DNA of 64,000 bases, taken from assembly GCA_002362175.1 (NCBI GenBank), contig DETU01000082.1:21678-85677 (forward strand). Direction: 5' to 3'. Of this stretch, positions 17,247-27,800 are shown in pieces. How positions within the stretch are numbered: position 1 is the stretch's first letter; the number at the start of each line of letters is the position of its first letter. The notes beneath the pieces were generated by a model. The model searched no databases. It had not been told where the DNA came from and saw only the letters and a list, made by a program, of their open reading frames with translations. Source of the stretch: Ruminococcus sp. UBA3280. Lineage in GTDB: Bacteria > Bacillota > Clostridia > Oscillospirales > Ruminococcaceae. The position numbers and the translations under genes are program-made.

Positions 17247-18323
17247 ATGAAGAAAGTTATGGTAGGAATGAGCGGAGGAGTGGACAGTTCCGTTTCCGCA
17301 CTGCTTCTCAGGGAACAGGGATACGAGGTAATGGGAGTTACTCTTAAACTTTTTTCCGATGAAGATATTGTTGAGGCTGAAAAAGAGGGAAAGACCTGCT
17401 GTGCATTGTCGGACGTTATGGACGCAAGAAGTGTGGCTCATCGTCTTGGCTTTGAACATCTTGTATTTAATTTCAGGGATAATTTCCGTGAGTGTGTAAT
17501 GAAGAATTTCGCTGAAAGCTATCTCTGCGGACGTACACCTAATCCGTGTATTGAATGTAACAGACACGTTAAATTTGACAAGATGCTCCGTCGTGCCATG
17601 GAACTGGATTACGATTACATAGCTACGGGACATTATGCCGTCAACGAATACGACGAAAAAACAGGAAGATATTTACTGAAACGTTCGAAAGACAGAAGCA
17701 AAGACCAGACTTACGTCCTGTATTCGCTTACTCAGGAACAGCTTTCACACACCATTTTTCCGCTTGGAAATCTTGAAAAGTCGGAAGTCCGTCAGATTGC
17801 GGAAAGTGCGGGACTTGTAAATTCCGATAAACCCGATAGTCAGGATATATGTTTTGTACCTGACGGTGATTATGTAAGTTTTATAAAAAAATTTACGGAG
17901 ACAGAAGTGCCTGAAGGGAATTTTATAAGTACAGACGGAAAAATTCTCGGAAAGCATAGGGGAATTATAAACTATACGGTAGGACAGCGTAAAGGTCTCG
18001 GAATTTCTCTCGGCAAACCTGCATATGTCGTGAAGAAAGATATTTTTACGAATACGGTCACTCTCGGTGACGAAAAAGACCTTTACACAAAAAGTCTTAT
18101 TGCTTATGACGTTAATCTTATATCGGTTGCCGAAATTACTGAACCAATGAGAGTTACCGCAAAAACACGCTACAGTCAGCATGAACAGCCTGCGGTTGTT
18201 TCGTATCTCGGAAACGGTGAATATATGGTTGAGTTTGACGAACCGCAGAGAGCAGTTACAAGCGGTCAGGCGGTTGTTTTATATGACGGTGATATTGTTG
18301 TGGGCGGAGGTACGATAAAGTGA
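17247..18323 (+). CDS. mnmA: tRNA-specific 2-thiouridylase MnmA
   Basis: 358 residues, the standard length. The PP-loop SGGVDSS sits at residues 9-15. The catalytic cysteine is Cys101 in TPNPCIECN, with the zinc/structural partner Cys104. The persulfide-forming cysteine is Cys202 in SQDICFVPDGDY. The enzyme adenylates and thiolates U34 of the Lys, Glu and Gln tRNAs. It lies behind AAAGGAATG. Its stop overlaps the GTG start of trmN6 by four bases. It begins a run of three RNA-modification genes (mnmA, trmN6, rsmI). Confidence 0.97.
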   Translation: MKKVMVGMSGGVDSSVSALLLREQGYEVMGVTLKLFSDEDIVEAEKEGKTCCALSDVMDARSVAHRLGFEHLVFNFRDNFRECVMKNFAESYLCGRTPNPCIECNRHVKFDKMLRRAMELDYDYIATGHYAVNEYDEKTGRYLLKRSKDRSKDQTYVLYSLTQEQLSHTIFPLGNLEKSEVRQIAESAGLVNSDKPDSQDICFVPDGDYVSFIKKFTETEVPEGNFISTDGKILGKHRGIINYTVGQRKGLGISLGKPAYVVKKDIFTNTVTLGDEKDLYTKSLIAYDVNLISVAEITEPMRVTAKTRYSQHEQPAVVSYLGNGEYMVEFDEPQRAVTSGQAVVLYDGDIVVGGGTIK

Positions 18324-19045
18324 CGGAATATAAATACGAAAAGCTTACCGATAAAATATATGTCTGTGCAAGTACTGAATACCGTTTCGGCACCGACGCT
18401 TTTCTTCTCGCCGATTTTTCACAATACCGTCGAAAAGACAAAGTATGTGACTTGGGAACAGGGTGCGGAATAATTCCGCTTATCATGCAGAAGAAAATGC
18501 CACCGCAGATTATATATGCGGTTGACATTCAGGAAAATGCAATTGAACAGTTGAAGCGTGGTATAGAAAAAAGCGGAATTTCGAGAATAGTACCGATTTG
18601 TGCGGACCTTAAAGAATTGTGGGAAAACGCTCCCGTCGGACAGCTTGACCTTGTAACCTGCAATCCGCCTTATAAGGCAGTAAACGCAGGTTTTGAAAGT
18701 GTCATAACTTCTCAGAAAATCGCAAGACACGAAATAATGTGCAATATTGACGACGTATGCCGTGCATCTTCAAAGCTCCTTAAATTCGGCGGACGGCTTT
18801 GTGTCTGCAACCGTCCCGAAAGACTTTCAGACGTTATATGTGCTATGAGAAACAATGGAATAGAACCGAAAAGAATACGTTTTGTTTCAAAAAATCCCGA
18901 ATCTGCACCATGGCTTTTTCTTGTTGAGGGTAAAAAAGGTTCAAAGCCTTTTATGCAGGTTGAACCGCAGTTATACATAAGAAGTGAAAACGGATTCACG
19001 GAAGAACTTGAACGGATTTACGGAACAGGAAAGGAACAGTCATGA
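18320..19045 (+). CDS. tRNA1(Val) A37 N6-methyltransferase (TrmN6/YfiC family)
   Basis: 241-residue SAM-dependent methyltransferase. FGTDAFLLADF precedes the SAM-binding loop VCDLGTGCGIIPL, and the catalytic motif NPPY (CNPPYKAV) is typical of N6-adenine methyltransferases. The pattern fits YfiC/TrmN6, which methylates A37 in tRNA-Val. The GTG start overlaps the mnmA stop (GTGA), implying coupling. It overlaps rsmI by four bases (ATGA). In Firmicutes this gene commonly sits directly before rsmI. Confidence 0.88.
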   Translation: MTEYKYEKLTDKIYVCASTEYRFGTDAFLLADFSQYRRKDKVCDLGTGCGIIPLIMQKKMPPQIIYAVDIQENAIEQLKRGIEKSGISRIVPICADLKELWENAPVGQLDLVTCNPPYKAVNAGFESVITSQKIARHEIMCNIDDVCRASSKLLKFGGRLCVCNRPERLSDVICAMRNNGIEPKRIRFVSKNPESAPWLFLVEGKKGSKPFMQVEPQLYIRSENGFTEELERIYGTGKEQS

Positions 19046-19872
19046 GCGGAATATTTTATGTTATAGGAACGCCTATCGGCAATCTTGACGATATAACCAT
19101 ACGTCAGCTTGACACACTGAATGAAGTTGATTTTATATGTGCGGAAGATACAAGGGTTACGCTGAAACTTCTCAACAGATACGAGATAAAGAAGCAGTTG
19201 GTGAGTTTTCACGAACACAGTTCAAAATCAGACGCACAGAAAATCATTGACCGTATTATGAACGGTGAAAACTGCGGAATTGTTACAGATGCAGGTATGC
19301 CGTGTATTTCAGACCCCGGTGAAGTTCTCGTTAAGATGTGTGCGGAAAACGGAATTGACGTTAAAGTAGTACCCGGACCAAGTGCGGTGGTGTCGGCGGT
19401 TGCTGTTTCGGGACTGAGTTCAAAAAGATTCACATTTGAGGGATTTCTTCCCGTCAATAAAAAGGAACGTGCCGAACGTCTTGAACTGCTCCGCAACGAG
19501 ACGGCTTTAATGGTATTTTATGAAGCCCCGCATAAACTTAAAAATACACTTTCCGTACTTGCGGAATTTTTCGGCACGGAAAGAAAAATTTCACTTTGTC
19601 GTGAACTTACAAAAATTCATGAAGAAGTACTGCGTCTTACTTTGGGTGAAGCCGTTGAATATTACAACAGCAATGAGCCGAGAGGTGAATTTGTACTTGT
19701 TTTAGAGGGTAAAACTCAGAATACAGACGATAAAATCACACTGGAGCAGGCTTTGGAACAGGTAGAAAAACTTGTAGAAATGGGTGAAAAGCCTACAGAT
19801 GCGTGTAAGGCGGTTGCGAAAGAATCGGGATTCAAAAAGGGAGAATTATACTCGGCGTTCTGCAATAAATAA
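19042..19872 (+). CDS. rsmI: 16S rRNA (cytidine1402-2'-O)-methyltransferase RsmI
   Basis: 276 residues of the tetrapyrrole-methylase fold. IGTPIGNLDDITIRQL opens the protein, followed by CAEDTRVTLKLLNRYEI, TDAGMPCISDPGEVLV and VPGPSAVVSAVAVSGL, all diagnostic of RsmI. The enzyme methylates the ribose of C1402 in the ribosomal decoding centre. It ends the mnmA-trmN6-rsmI run. Confidence 0.96.
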   Translation: MSGIFYVIGTPIGNLDDITIRQLDTLNEVDFICAEDTRVTLKLLNRYEIKKQLVSFHEHSSKSDAQKIIDRIMNGENCGIVTDAGMPCISDPGEVLVKMCAENGIDVKVVPGPSAVVSAVAVSGLSSKRFTFEGFLPVNKKERAERLELLRNETALMVFYEAPHKLKNTLSVLAEFFGTERKISLCRELTKIHEEVLRLTLGEAVEYYNSNEPRGEFVLVLEGKTQNTDDKITLEQALEQVEKLVEMGEKPTDACKAVAKESGFKKGELYSAFCNK

Positions 19873-19921
19873 TATGTAATGCATATAAAGTGTTGATAAG
19901 ATGAAAAAGTGCATAAAATAC

Positions 19922-19950
19922 TTGAAATCTGCATAGGAATATGATATAAT
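19922..19950 (+). promoter_or_regulatory. Promoter of the PHP/YdcF operon
   Basis: TTGAAA at 19922-19927, 17 bases, TATAAT at 19945-19950. The start codon of the PHP gene is at 20023 behind AGAAGGA. Confidence 0.8.
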
Positions 19951-20022
19951 GTATATAATATTTTGTTTAAAAATAAATGCTTATTTTATATACATTAATC
20001 ATTTGCGAGAAAGAAGGATTTT

Positions 20023-20859
20023 ATGATTTGCGATTTGCATTGTCACACTAAACTGTCCGACGGTTCAATGGGGATTGAAGATATTATCGACCAGTCTGCA
20101 CGTACGGGTATAGAATGGCTGTCAATTACGGACCATGACACAATGGCTTCATTTTCACGTGCCGGTATTCTCGGAGAACGTGCGGGAGTGAATATTCTTA
20201 AAGGTGTCGAGCTTTCGGCATGGGACAAGAAAAGAGGAAGAAAAGTACACATTCTTTGCTATGCTCCGAAGAAACCCGACAGGCTTGAGGGATTGTGTCT
20301 CAAGTCATGCGAGATAAGAAAAGCGTGTTCCAAGGAAATGATTGACAAAGTTATGTCAAAGTTCCCGATAACTCTTGAAAGCATACTGAAACATACAACT
20401 GCGTCAAAGAGTATTTTCAAACAGCATATTATGCGTGCTTTGATTGAATACGGCTATGCACTTGAATTTTACGGCGACCTTGACCGTGAGCTTTTCAATT
20501 CCGAAACGGGTTCATGCTATGTTGAACGTGAATATCCTGATGTTAATTTTGTTATAGATTTAATCCATACGGCAAAAGGTGTAGCTGTAATGGCACACCC
20601 TGCCCATTATGACAGTATTGAACTTCTTGAAGAACTTGCTTCAAAGGGAAAAATTGACGGCGTGGAAGTCGGTCACTGGTCTGCTGACGAAAATTACAGG
20701 CGTGAACTTTCTGCAATTGCTTCACGGTATGAGCTTATTGAGACGGGCGGTTCTGATTTTCACGGTTTGTATAATAATGTACCTACGCATCTTGGCAGTG
20801 AATCAACGACAAAAGAAAATCTTGACAGAATTTTAAAACTTTCATCAAAAATGAAGTAA
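20023..20859 (+). CDS. PHP-domain phosphoesterase
   Basis: 278 residues. The metal-binding motif CDLHCHTKLSDG at the N-terminus, ITDHDTMASF, the AHPAH motif near 195 and the SDFHG motif near 245 are the four signatures of the polymerase-and-histidinol-phosphatase (PHP) family. Members of this size (YciV/RnaAM-like) hydrolyse 3',5'-nucleoside bisphosphates or short RNA ends. The exact substrate is not settled by sequence. It is followed 12 bases later by the YdcF gene in the same operon. Confidence 0.88.
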   Translation: MICDLHCHTKLSDGSMGIEDIIDQSARTGIEWLSITDHDTMASFSRAGILGERAGVNILKGVELSAWDKKRGRKVHILCYAPKKPDRLEGLCLKSCEIRKACSKEMIDKVMSKFPITLESILKHTTASKSIFKQHIMRALIEYGYALEFYGDLDRELFNSETGSCYVEREYPDVNFVIDLIHTAKGVAVMAHPAHYDSIELLEELASKGKIDGVEVGHWSADENYRRELSAIASRYELIETGGSDFHGLYNNVPTHLGSESTTKENLDRILKLSSKMK

Positions 20860-20871
20860 GGAAATAATAAA

Positions 20872-21642
20872 GTGAAAAAAATGGAAGTAAAAATCATACC
20901 CGCACTTATATCTGCCGTATTGCTTGTTATATTTATATCTCCTGTATTTATGGGGATTTTCAACATAGGAAATGCCGTCGGTATAATTGTTTCGGGAAGT
21001 CTTACGGGAATTTTTATATTCTGGAAGCCGTTTACGGAATTTGTAAAGCAGTTATGGAACAAGCCGACGGGAAAAATATTCCTTTGTATTTTCACGGCGA
21101 TAGTGAGTATATGTATTGTAATTGCCGTTATTATAAGTATTTTCATGATAAGGGCGGTTAATGACCCTCCTGAAGATGAAAATACCACTGTTGTCGTGCT
21201 GGGTTGCAAGGTCAAAGACGGCAGACCAAGTCTCATGCTTAAACGCCGTCTTGACTGTGCGTATAAATATCTTTCCGAACATGAAAGCGTTGATGTTGTT
21301 GTTTCGGGCGGACAGGGAAGTGATGAAATTATAAGTGAGGCGTTGTGCATGAAGGATTACCTTATTGAAAAGGGAATTTCCCCTGAACGTATTTTTATGG
21401 AGGACAAGTCAACAAACACTTCCGAAAATCTTGAATTTTCAAAAGAGATTATCAGCCGTGAGGGACTTCCTGAAAATATAACTCTTGTCACTGACGGTTT
21501 TCATCAGTGCCGTGCGGAAATGCTTGCAAAGAAACTTGATATAAATCCGAATAATATTTCAGGATATACTTCATGGTATATTGTTCCTGTTTACTGGGTA
21601 AGAGAATGGTTCGGAATAGCTTATTATTATATTTTCGGATAA
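20872..21642 (+). CDS. YdcF/DUF218 family membrane protein
   Basis: 256 residues. Three hydrophobic helices occupy about 5-95. A DUF218 domain follows with TTVVVLGCKVKDGRPS, VVVSGGQGSDE, EDKSTNTSENLEFSKEI and LVTDGFHQCRAEMLAKK. The family (YdcF, ElyC, SanA) is tied to cell-envelope processes, but its reaction is not defined. The GTG start at 20872 lies eight bases behind AAGGAA. An internal ATG at 20881 is possible. Confidence 0.85.
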   Translation: MKKMEVKIIPALISAVLLVIFISPVFMGIFNIGNAVGIIVSGSLTGIFIFWKPFTEFVKQLWNKPTGKIFLCIFTAIVSICIVIAVIISIFMIRAVNDPPEDENTTVVVLGCKVKDGRPSLMLKRRLDCAYKYLSEHESVDVVVSGGQGSDEIISEALCMKDYLIEKGISPERIFMEDKSTNTSENLEFSKEIISREGLPENITLVTDGFHQCRAEMLAKKLDINPNNISGYTSWYIVPVYWVREWFGIAYYYIFG

Positions 21643-21688
21643 AATCAAAAGATTCTGATGTCAAAAAAAGGATTTATTCTTTCATGTG

Positions 21689-21717
21689 TTGCAACGCAGG
21701 AAAGTTTGTGGTATAAT
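21689..21717 (+). promoter_or_regulatory. Promoter of the TIM-barrel/acyl-CoA synthetase gene
   Basis: TTGCAA at 21689-21694, 17 bases, TATAAT at 21712-21717, with AAAGGA about 20 bases further on. Confidence 0.8.
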
Positions 21718-21753
21718 TATTTTATATAATAATAAAGTAAAGGAATGATGTAT

Positions 21754-24282
21754 TTGAAAATAAGTTTTTCAACACTTGCCTGCCCTGAGTGGTCATGGTC
21801 GGATATTTATTCAATTGCAAAAGATTTTCATTTTAACGGAATCGAACTTCGTGGTCTCGGTGACGAGATTTCTTCTGTAAAAGCCAAGCCCTTTACAGAA
21901 GCCAATTTATCCAATACCATTGAGCAGTTACATTCTCTCGGACTGGAAATATCCTGTCTTTCTTCGGGTGTATGTCTTAAAGACAAAGACAAGTTTGCTG
22001 AAGCTGAATCTGAAATAATTGAATATGCAAGGCTTGCACAGAAACTCAATACTCCCTATATAAGAGTACTTGCAGATGAAAAATGCAGTCCCTGTGAAGA
22101 TGTTGATGACGAATGGATTGCAGAAGCACTCACAAATCTTATTCCAATTGCAGAAGAATATAATGTAACTCTGCTTGTTGAGACAAACGGTGTTTACAGC
22201 GATACCGCACGTCTTGTTAAGATTCTTGATAAAGTTAAAAACCGTAAAATTGCTGCTCTCTGGGATATGCACCACCCTTATCGTTTTGCCGGGGAATCTC
22301 CTGAAACTACTGTTGCAAATCTCGGCGAATATATTAAATATGTTCAGGTCAAAGACAGTGTAATGAACAGTGACGGACAGATTGAATATCGAATTATAGG
22401 CAATGGTGACATTCCTGTAAAGAAAATGATTGAATTGCTTCAGTCGGTAAATTATACAGGTTATGTTTCTCTTGAATGGGTAAAACGCTGGTCAAGCAAA
22501 CTCTCTGACGCAGGAATAGTTATTCCTCAGTTTGCTGAATATATGAAGCCGTATAAGACAAAACATAAACATTCACTTCAGGACAATATGAGAAATACGG
22601 GAAAATATCCGTGGCCAAAGGAAAAAATTATAAATTATACATTTCCCGATATTCTTGACCGTATATGCGAGGAATTTCCCAATCAGTACGCTTTCCGCTA
22701 TACAGAACTTGACTATACAAGAACATATTCTGAATTCAGGGACGATGTTGACACGTTCGCACGTTCACTTATGGCTATGGGTGTTAAAAAGGGTGACCAT
22801 GTAGCTATATGGGCTACCAATGTTCCGCAGTGGTATATTACTTTCTGGGCAACAACCAAAATAGGTGCTGTTCTTGTTACGATGAACAGTGAGTACAGGA
22901 TACATGAAGCCGAATATCTTCTTAAACAGTCCGATACAAGTACACTCGTAATGATTGATGGTATAAAGGATATAAAATATGTTGATATAATCAGGGAACT
23001 CTGTCCCGAACTTGAAAGCTGTGAGGCAGGTAAACTTGATTCGGAAAGACTTCCTTTCCTTAAAAATGTAATTACAATAGATTCAAAGAATAATGGTTGC
23101 TATACATGGGAAGAAGCTGTTGAACTTTCAAAAAATATCCCTTACAGTGAGGTTGAAAAAGTAAGAAGAACAATCGATATTCATGATGTCTGCAATATGC
23201 AGTATACATCAGGAACAACAGGTTTTCCGAAAGGCGTTATGCTTACACACTATAATGTTGTAAACAACGGTAAGGCTATCGGTGACTGTATGGACTTGTC
23301 AACGGCAGACAGAATGATGATACAAGTACCTATGTTCCACTGTTTCGGAATGGTTCTTGCTATGACCGCTTCCATGACTCATGGTACTACAATGTCACCT
23401 ATAACAAGATTCTCTCCACGAAAAGGACTTAATTGTATAAACAAGGAAAAAATAACCTGTTTTCATGGCGTTCCGACCATGTTCATTGCAATGCTCGGAC
23501 ACCCCGATTTTGAAAATACTGATTTTTCGTATATGCGAACAGGTATAATGGCAGGTTCTCCTTGTCCGATAAAGACAATGGAGGAAGTTATCGAAAAGAT
23601 GAACATGAAAGAAATCTGTATTACATATGGTCAGACAGAAGCTTCTCCTGCTACTACAATGAGCAAGACCACTGACAGTATTGAACAGCGTGTTAATACG
23701 GTAGGCGGTCCTATTTTCGGCGTTGAGTGCAGAATCGTTGACCCTGAAACGAATGAAGAACTTCCTGACGATGTTGACGGTGAATTTGTTGCAAGAGGCT
23801 ATAATATAATGAAAGGCTACTATAAAATGCCTGAAGCTACCTCGGCAGCCATTGACTCTCAGGGCTGGTTACATACGGGTGACCTTGCAAGACGTCGTTC
23901 TTCTGACGGATATTACAAGATTACAGGACGTATCAAAGATATGATTATCCGTGGCGGTGAGAATATCTATCCGAAAGAAATTGAAGATTTCCTTTATACA
24001 AATCCGAAAGTAAAGGACGTTCAGGTAATAGGTGTTCCCGACGAGGACTACGGTGAGGAAATTATGGCTTGTATCGTTCTCAAAGAGGGTGAGACTGCAA
24101 CTCCTGTTGAAATAAAGAAATTCTGCAAACAGCGTATGGCGGGTCATAAATGTCCGAAATATATTGATTTTGTTGACGGTTTCCCGATGAATGCCGCAGG
24201 AAAGATTCTCAAGTACAAGATGAGAGAACAGGCAGTAGAGAAACTTAAACTTGAAAAAGCTGAAAGTATAGTGACTGCATAA
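21754..24282 (+). CDS. Fusion of a xylose-isomerase-like TIM barrel with an acyl-CoA synthetase
   Basis: 842 residues in two enzyme-like parts. Residues 1-280 look like the sugar-phosphate isomerase/AP endonuclease 2 superfamily (FNGIELRGLGDE, TLLVETNGV, ALWDMHHPYRF, YVQVKDSV, GYVSLEWVKRW), with Glu, Asp/His and Glu metal-ligand candidates in place. Residues 300-842 are an AMP-forming ligase. They carry the P-loop YTSGTTGFPKGVM near 484, YGQTEASP, the hinge GWLHTGDLARR, KDMIIRGGENIYP and the C-terminal catalytic lysine in MNAAGKILKYKMRE. The second part resembles medium/long-chain fatty acyl-CoA ligases. The TTG start at 21754 is preferred because it lies nine bases from AAAGGA; ATG codons at 21745 and 21748 are too close. 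There is no frameshift between the halves. The joint substrate is unknown. Confidence 0.85.
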   Translation: MKISFSTLACPEWSWSDIYSIAKDFHFNGIELRGLGDEISSVKAKPFTEANLSNTIEQLHSLGLEISCLSSGVCLKDKDKFAEAESEIIEYARLAQKLNTPYIRVLADEKCSPCEDVDDEWIAEALTNLIPIAEEYNVTLLVETNGVYSDTARLVKILDKVKNRKIAALWDMHHPYRFAGESPETTVANLGEYIKYVQVKDSVMNSDGQIEYRIIGNGDIPVKKMIELLQSVNYTGYVSLEWVKRWSSKLSDAGIVIPQFAEYMKPYKTKHKHSLQDNMRNTGKYPWPKEKIINYTFPDILDRICEEFPNQYAFRYTELDYTRTYSEFRDDVDTFARSLMAMGVKKGDHVAIWATNVPQWYITFWATTKIGAVLVTMNSEYRIHEAEYLLKQSDTSTLVMIDGIKDIKYVDIIRELCPELESCEAGKLDSERLPFLKNVITIDSKNNGCYTWEEAVELSKNIPYSEVEKVRRTIDIHDVCNMQYTSGTTGFPKGVMLTHYNVVNNGKAIGDCMDLSTADRMMIQVPMFHCFGMVLAMTASMTHGTTMSPITRFSPRKGLNCINKEKITCFHGVPTMFIAMLGHPDFENTDFSYMRTGIMAGSPCPIKTMEEVIEKMNMKEICITYGQTEASPATTMSKTTDSIEQRVNTVGGPIFGVECRIVDPETNEELPDDVDGEFVARGYNIMKGYYKMPEATSAAIDSQGWLHTGDLARRRSSDGYYKITGRIKDMIIRGGENIYPKEIEDFLYTNPKVKDVQVIGVPDEDYGEEIMACIVLKEGETATPVEIKKFCKQRMAGHKCPKYIDFVDGFPMNAAGKILKYKMREQAVEKLKLEKAESIVTA

Positions 24283-24288
24283 AAATAA

Positions 24289-24325
24289 GACTGTCCGTAT
24301 TAAAAAATGCGGACAGTTTTTTATT
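24289..24325 (+). terminator. Terminator after the fusion gene
   Basis: GACTGTCCGTATT pairs with AATGCGGACAGT (one G-T pair) around AAAA, followed by TTTTTTATTT. Confidence 0.88.
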
Positions 24326-24352
24326 TACAAGGATAATAATATGTGTTATAAT
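24324..24352 (+). promoter_or_regulatory. Promoter of the EVE-like gene and dockerin peptidase
   Basis: TTTACA at 24324-24329, 17 bases, TATAAT at 24347-24352, beginning immediately after the preceding terminator. Confidence 0.7.
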
Positions 24353-24379
24353 AAAGTATATAAATTGGGAGGGATATTA

Positions 24380-24778
24380 ATGACTGAGTGGATAGTACCA
24401 TGTAACCTGAAATATTATAATGTACATGGTGCTTTTGAGAAGTTTAATAAGATTGACTGGAAACAGTCCAATAAGAACATAAAAGTAAATGATATTATTT
24501 ATATTTATGTTGGTGTACCGATTAAAGCGATTATTTATAAATGTAAGGTTAACAGGGTCAATCTTCCTTTTAAAGAAATTAATGATTCGGAATTTATCAT
24601 TGATGGTTTAATTTATGAATTGTGTAAACGGTACATGGAATTGGAACTTATACAAATTTATAATGAAAATCTTATTTCGCTTGAAAATATGAAAAAGAAC
24701 GGTTTAAGCGGAAATATTCAGTGTACTCGTCGGGCAGGAAGTGAAATGTCCGATTATTTTGAAACATTTGAAGAATAA
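24380..24778 (+). CDS. EVE/PUA-like domain protein
   Basis: 132 residues, soluble. The N-terminal pattern WIVPCNLKYYNVHGAF, then IDWKQ, KVNDIIYIYVG and IIYKCKV, follows the EVE domain layout found alone or attached to HNH nucleases. The EVE fold is related to PUA and YTH and binds modified or flipped bases in nucleic acids. Its role here is unknown. The start at 24380 follows GGGAGG; an upstream in-frame ATG at 24341 overlaps the promoter. Codon use is more A/T rich than in the neighbours, hinting at transfer. It shares a promoter with the dockerin peptidase 35 bases downstream. Confidence 0.6.
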   Translation: MTEWIVPCNLKYYNVHGAFEKFNKIDWKQSNKNIKVNDIIYIYVGVPIKAIIYKCKVNRVNLPFKEINDSEFIIDGLIYELCKRYMELELIQIYNENLISLENMKKNGLSGNIQCTRRAGSEMSDYFETFEE

Positions 24779-24813
24779 GGAATTAATAATATTTTTAAGA
24801 ACGGAGATGTTAT

Positions 24814-27800
24814 ATGAATAAATATTTTAAAAAGGCTTTTACAGTGATAACAGCTTTTTCACTGTCTTTGCCTTACTGTGTCAGACCTGATACGGACATT
24901 TTTTCCATTGAGGAAGATTCGGAAACAGTTTTTTCACCTGCGTTTCCAAAGTTCACGCATATTGTCGGACAGCCCGAAGGAAATTTTTTTCTTACGGCGG
25001 ACGGTAAGAAAATTGAAAATATTGCCGTACCTTACAGCAGGGCGGTTATGCCGTCAAGTTTTGATATGCGTGATGAAGGGACAATATCTTCTGTAAAGAA
25101 TCAAGGTAATTATGGTAGTTGCTGGACACATTCATCTGCGTCAAGTGCGGAATCAGACGTAATAAAATCAAATCCGTCGGTAAATCTTTCAGAACTCCAT
25201 ACGGCGTATTATTCATATTCCGGTGATGAACAGATTAAAATTGATACCGAAAATCTTGATGAACATCTTGACTGGGGTGGCTCTACTGCTGTTGTTGTGA
25301 ATCTGTGGTCTCAGTGGATAGGACCGGTATATGAAAGCCGACTGCCGTATGAAAATACTGAATTTTTTGATAATCCCGAAGATGTGGAGAGTCTGAAATA
25401 TGAGAGTGACTATCATCTTGAAAATGCCTATATGTTCGACTTTGATGATGAAAGAAGCAATGCCGACGATATAAACGCACTTGTAAAACAGTTCATATAT
25501 AACGGACATTCCGTTGATGTTTCGTTTTATCATAATTATTTCGATTCTTACAATGCAGAATATAACTGCGTAAACAGTAACAGAAAACCAAGATTTTCAA
25601 ATCATGCCGTAACAATAGCAGGCTGGGACGATAATTTTCCGTCATCAAATTTTACTGTACAGCCTGAACATGACGGGGCATGGCTTGTAAAAAACAGCTG
25701 GGGATATGATTACGGCGATGACGGTTATTTTTGGATTTCCTATGATGATGCAAGTCTTTGTCAGTTTGCGGTGTATGAACTCGGAGACAGGAATAATTAT
25801 TCTGTAAATTATCATCATGACACATTTATTCCCACCCAGCTTCTTTCTGCTGATTATGAAAGCAGTTCATCATATATGGCAAATATCTTTACTGCTGAAT
25901 CAGATATGCAGATTGATGCAGTTTCAACTTATATACAGAACGCCAATACAGATTATGAAGTAACCGTATATACGAATCTTCAGGACGAGTCAGACCCTGT
26001 TTCTTCAGAAACACACTCCGTTGTTACTTCGGGGTCGGAAAGTCTTACAGGTTATAAAACGATTGAACTTAATGAAAGTGTACCTGTAAAAGCGGGAGAA
26101 AAATTCAGTGTTGTTGTGAAGCTTACCTGTGAAAATAATCCTTATGTAATACCTGTTGAGGCGAGTATGTTCATAAAGGACAGCGAAACGGGGGAGATTA
26201 TTGATTTAGGTGCGTTTTCAACATATGAACAGATAAAACAGTATACAGGCAATAATGAAAGCTTTTTCAGTGACGACGGTCAGACATGGTCTGATACTGC
26301 TGACGAAGAATATATTTATAATGATGAAGAAAAGGCACTGATGCTTGAAATACTGAAAGAAGAACTTTATGACGGTCTTTTACCGTCTGATATGGAAGAA
26401 ATTGCAAATGCCGATATGATTTATCAGAATTATGAAATGCTTTTTGAATCGGGAGAACTTCATATAATTGTAGGTAACGTTTCACTTAAAGTGTTCGGCA
26501 ATCCGTCGGGAACAGTCGGATTTTCACATATTTCGGGAGCAGTTCCGTCGGACGAGACGGTGTCTCTTTATTCGTCGGACGGAAGTGATATAATGGTATC
26601 TGTGAATGGTTCGTCTTATGTGCCGTATACAGAACCCTTGGCTATAACCGAAGAAACGACAATTTCCGCTTACACTTCTCTCGGTGTGTTCAGTGAAAGA
26701 ACATATACACCTGCAAAAGCTGAATTTAATGACATATGCTGTGCCGTACATAATAATGTAACAGTAAAATATCTTAAAGCCGAAAAGGTAAGTGAAAATG
26801 AATATGTTTTAAATGTTGCGAATTCTGACCGTGAAATTCAGTTTTATCCCGTAACAAGTGCTGATGTCATAATGAACGGAAAGAAAATCAACAGTTTTGA
26901 ATATACTGATTTAACGGCAATTCCTTACGGAGAAAGTACCGTCACGTTTGAACTGTCGGAAAACGGAAAGCTTTCTGATACAGTTACCCTGAAAATCGAA
27001 AAAAATCCCGTATCATTTGACCTTGAAAAAGAGATTATTTATTTGTCGGAAGGTTGCAGGGTAACGGCAGAGGACGGAACTGAATTTCAAGGCGGAGAAT
27101 ATATCGGAGAATATGCGGGTCAGACGGTTACAGTTACATGGAATGACGGTGAAGAAGAAATAATCTGTAATATTCCCGAACGTGCGGTAATGCCCGAACT
27201 TGAAACGGACTATTATTATGAAACTCTTGGTTTCATTCCGAATGAAACAGCTGAAAGGCTTGTGTATTCCATAAAGGAAAATCCACAGGAATCAGACTAT
27301 GTTTCCGCAGAAAAAAGACTTATTGACGGTACATGGATTAATTCGGGAATGGTTATGAATAAGGCGTTTAAGGTTATTCCGTCGGAAACTGTTACGTTTA
27401 AAATACTTGCCGGAAATGATATGTTTGCAAGTGAACCGTTTACAGTTCATATTCCCGAAGCAAATGAAGCACCCGACAAAATGCCTGAATTTACGGCAGA
27501 AAACGGAAAGTATCATTTGAACGGATATACTTATGAAATAGCAAGGCTCGCAGAATTTTCTGAAACAGTTATTAAGGAGCAGGCGGAAGAATGGGGATAT
27601 TCCGATGTGGAAGAATATCTGAATGTTATGGGAAAACGTTTCGGAATAGATAACCGTGACAAACTGAAAGAAATCTTGACTTCATCATGGGAGACTGATA
27701 CCGAAATTGAGAGCGGACAGGTATTCGCTCTTAGATATTCTTCAACTAATACGGCCTTTGCGTCAAAGTGTGCGTTTATGACATTTTCCGAAAAGGGTGA

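Noticed and set aside
24289..24325. Start of a CRISPR or repeat array in the short hairpins between genes
   Set aside because: All hairpins seen are single intrinsic terminators with T tracts; no direct repeat is spaced regularly.
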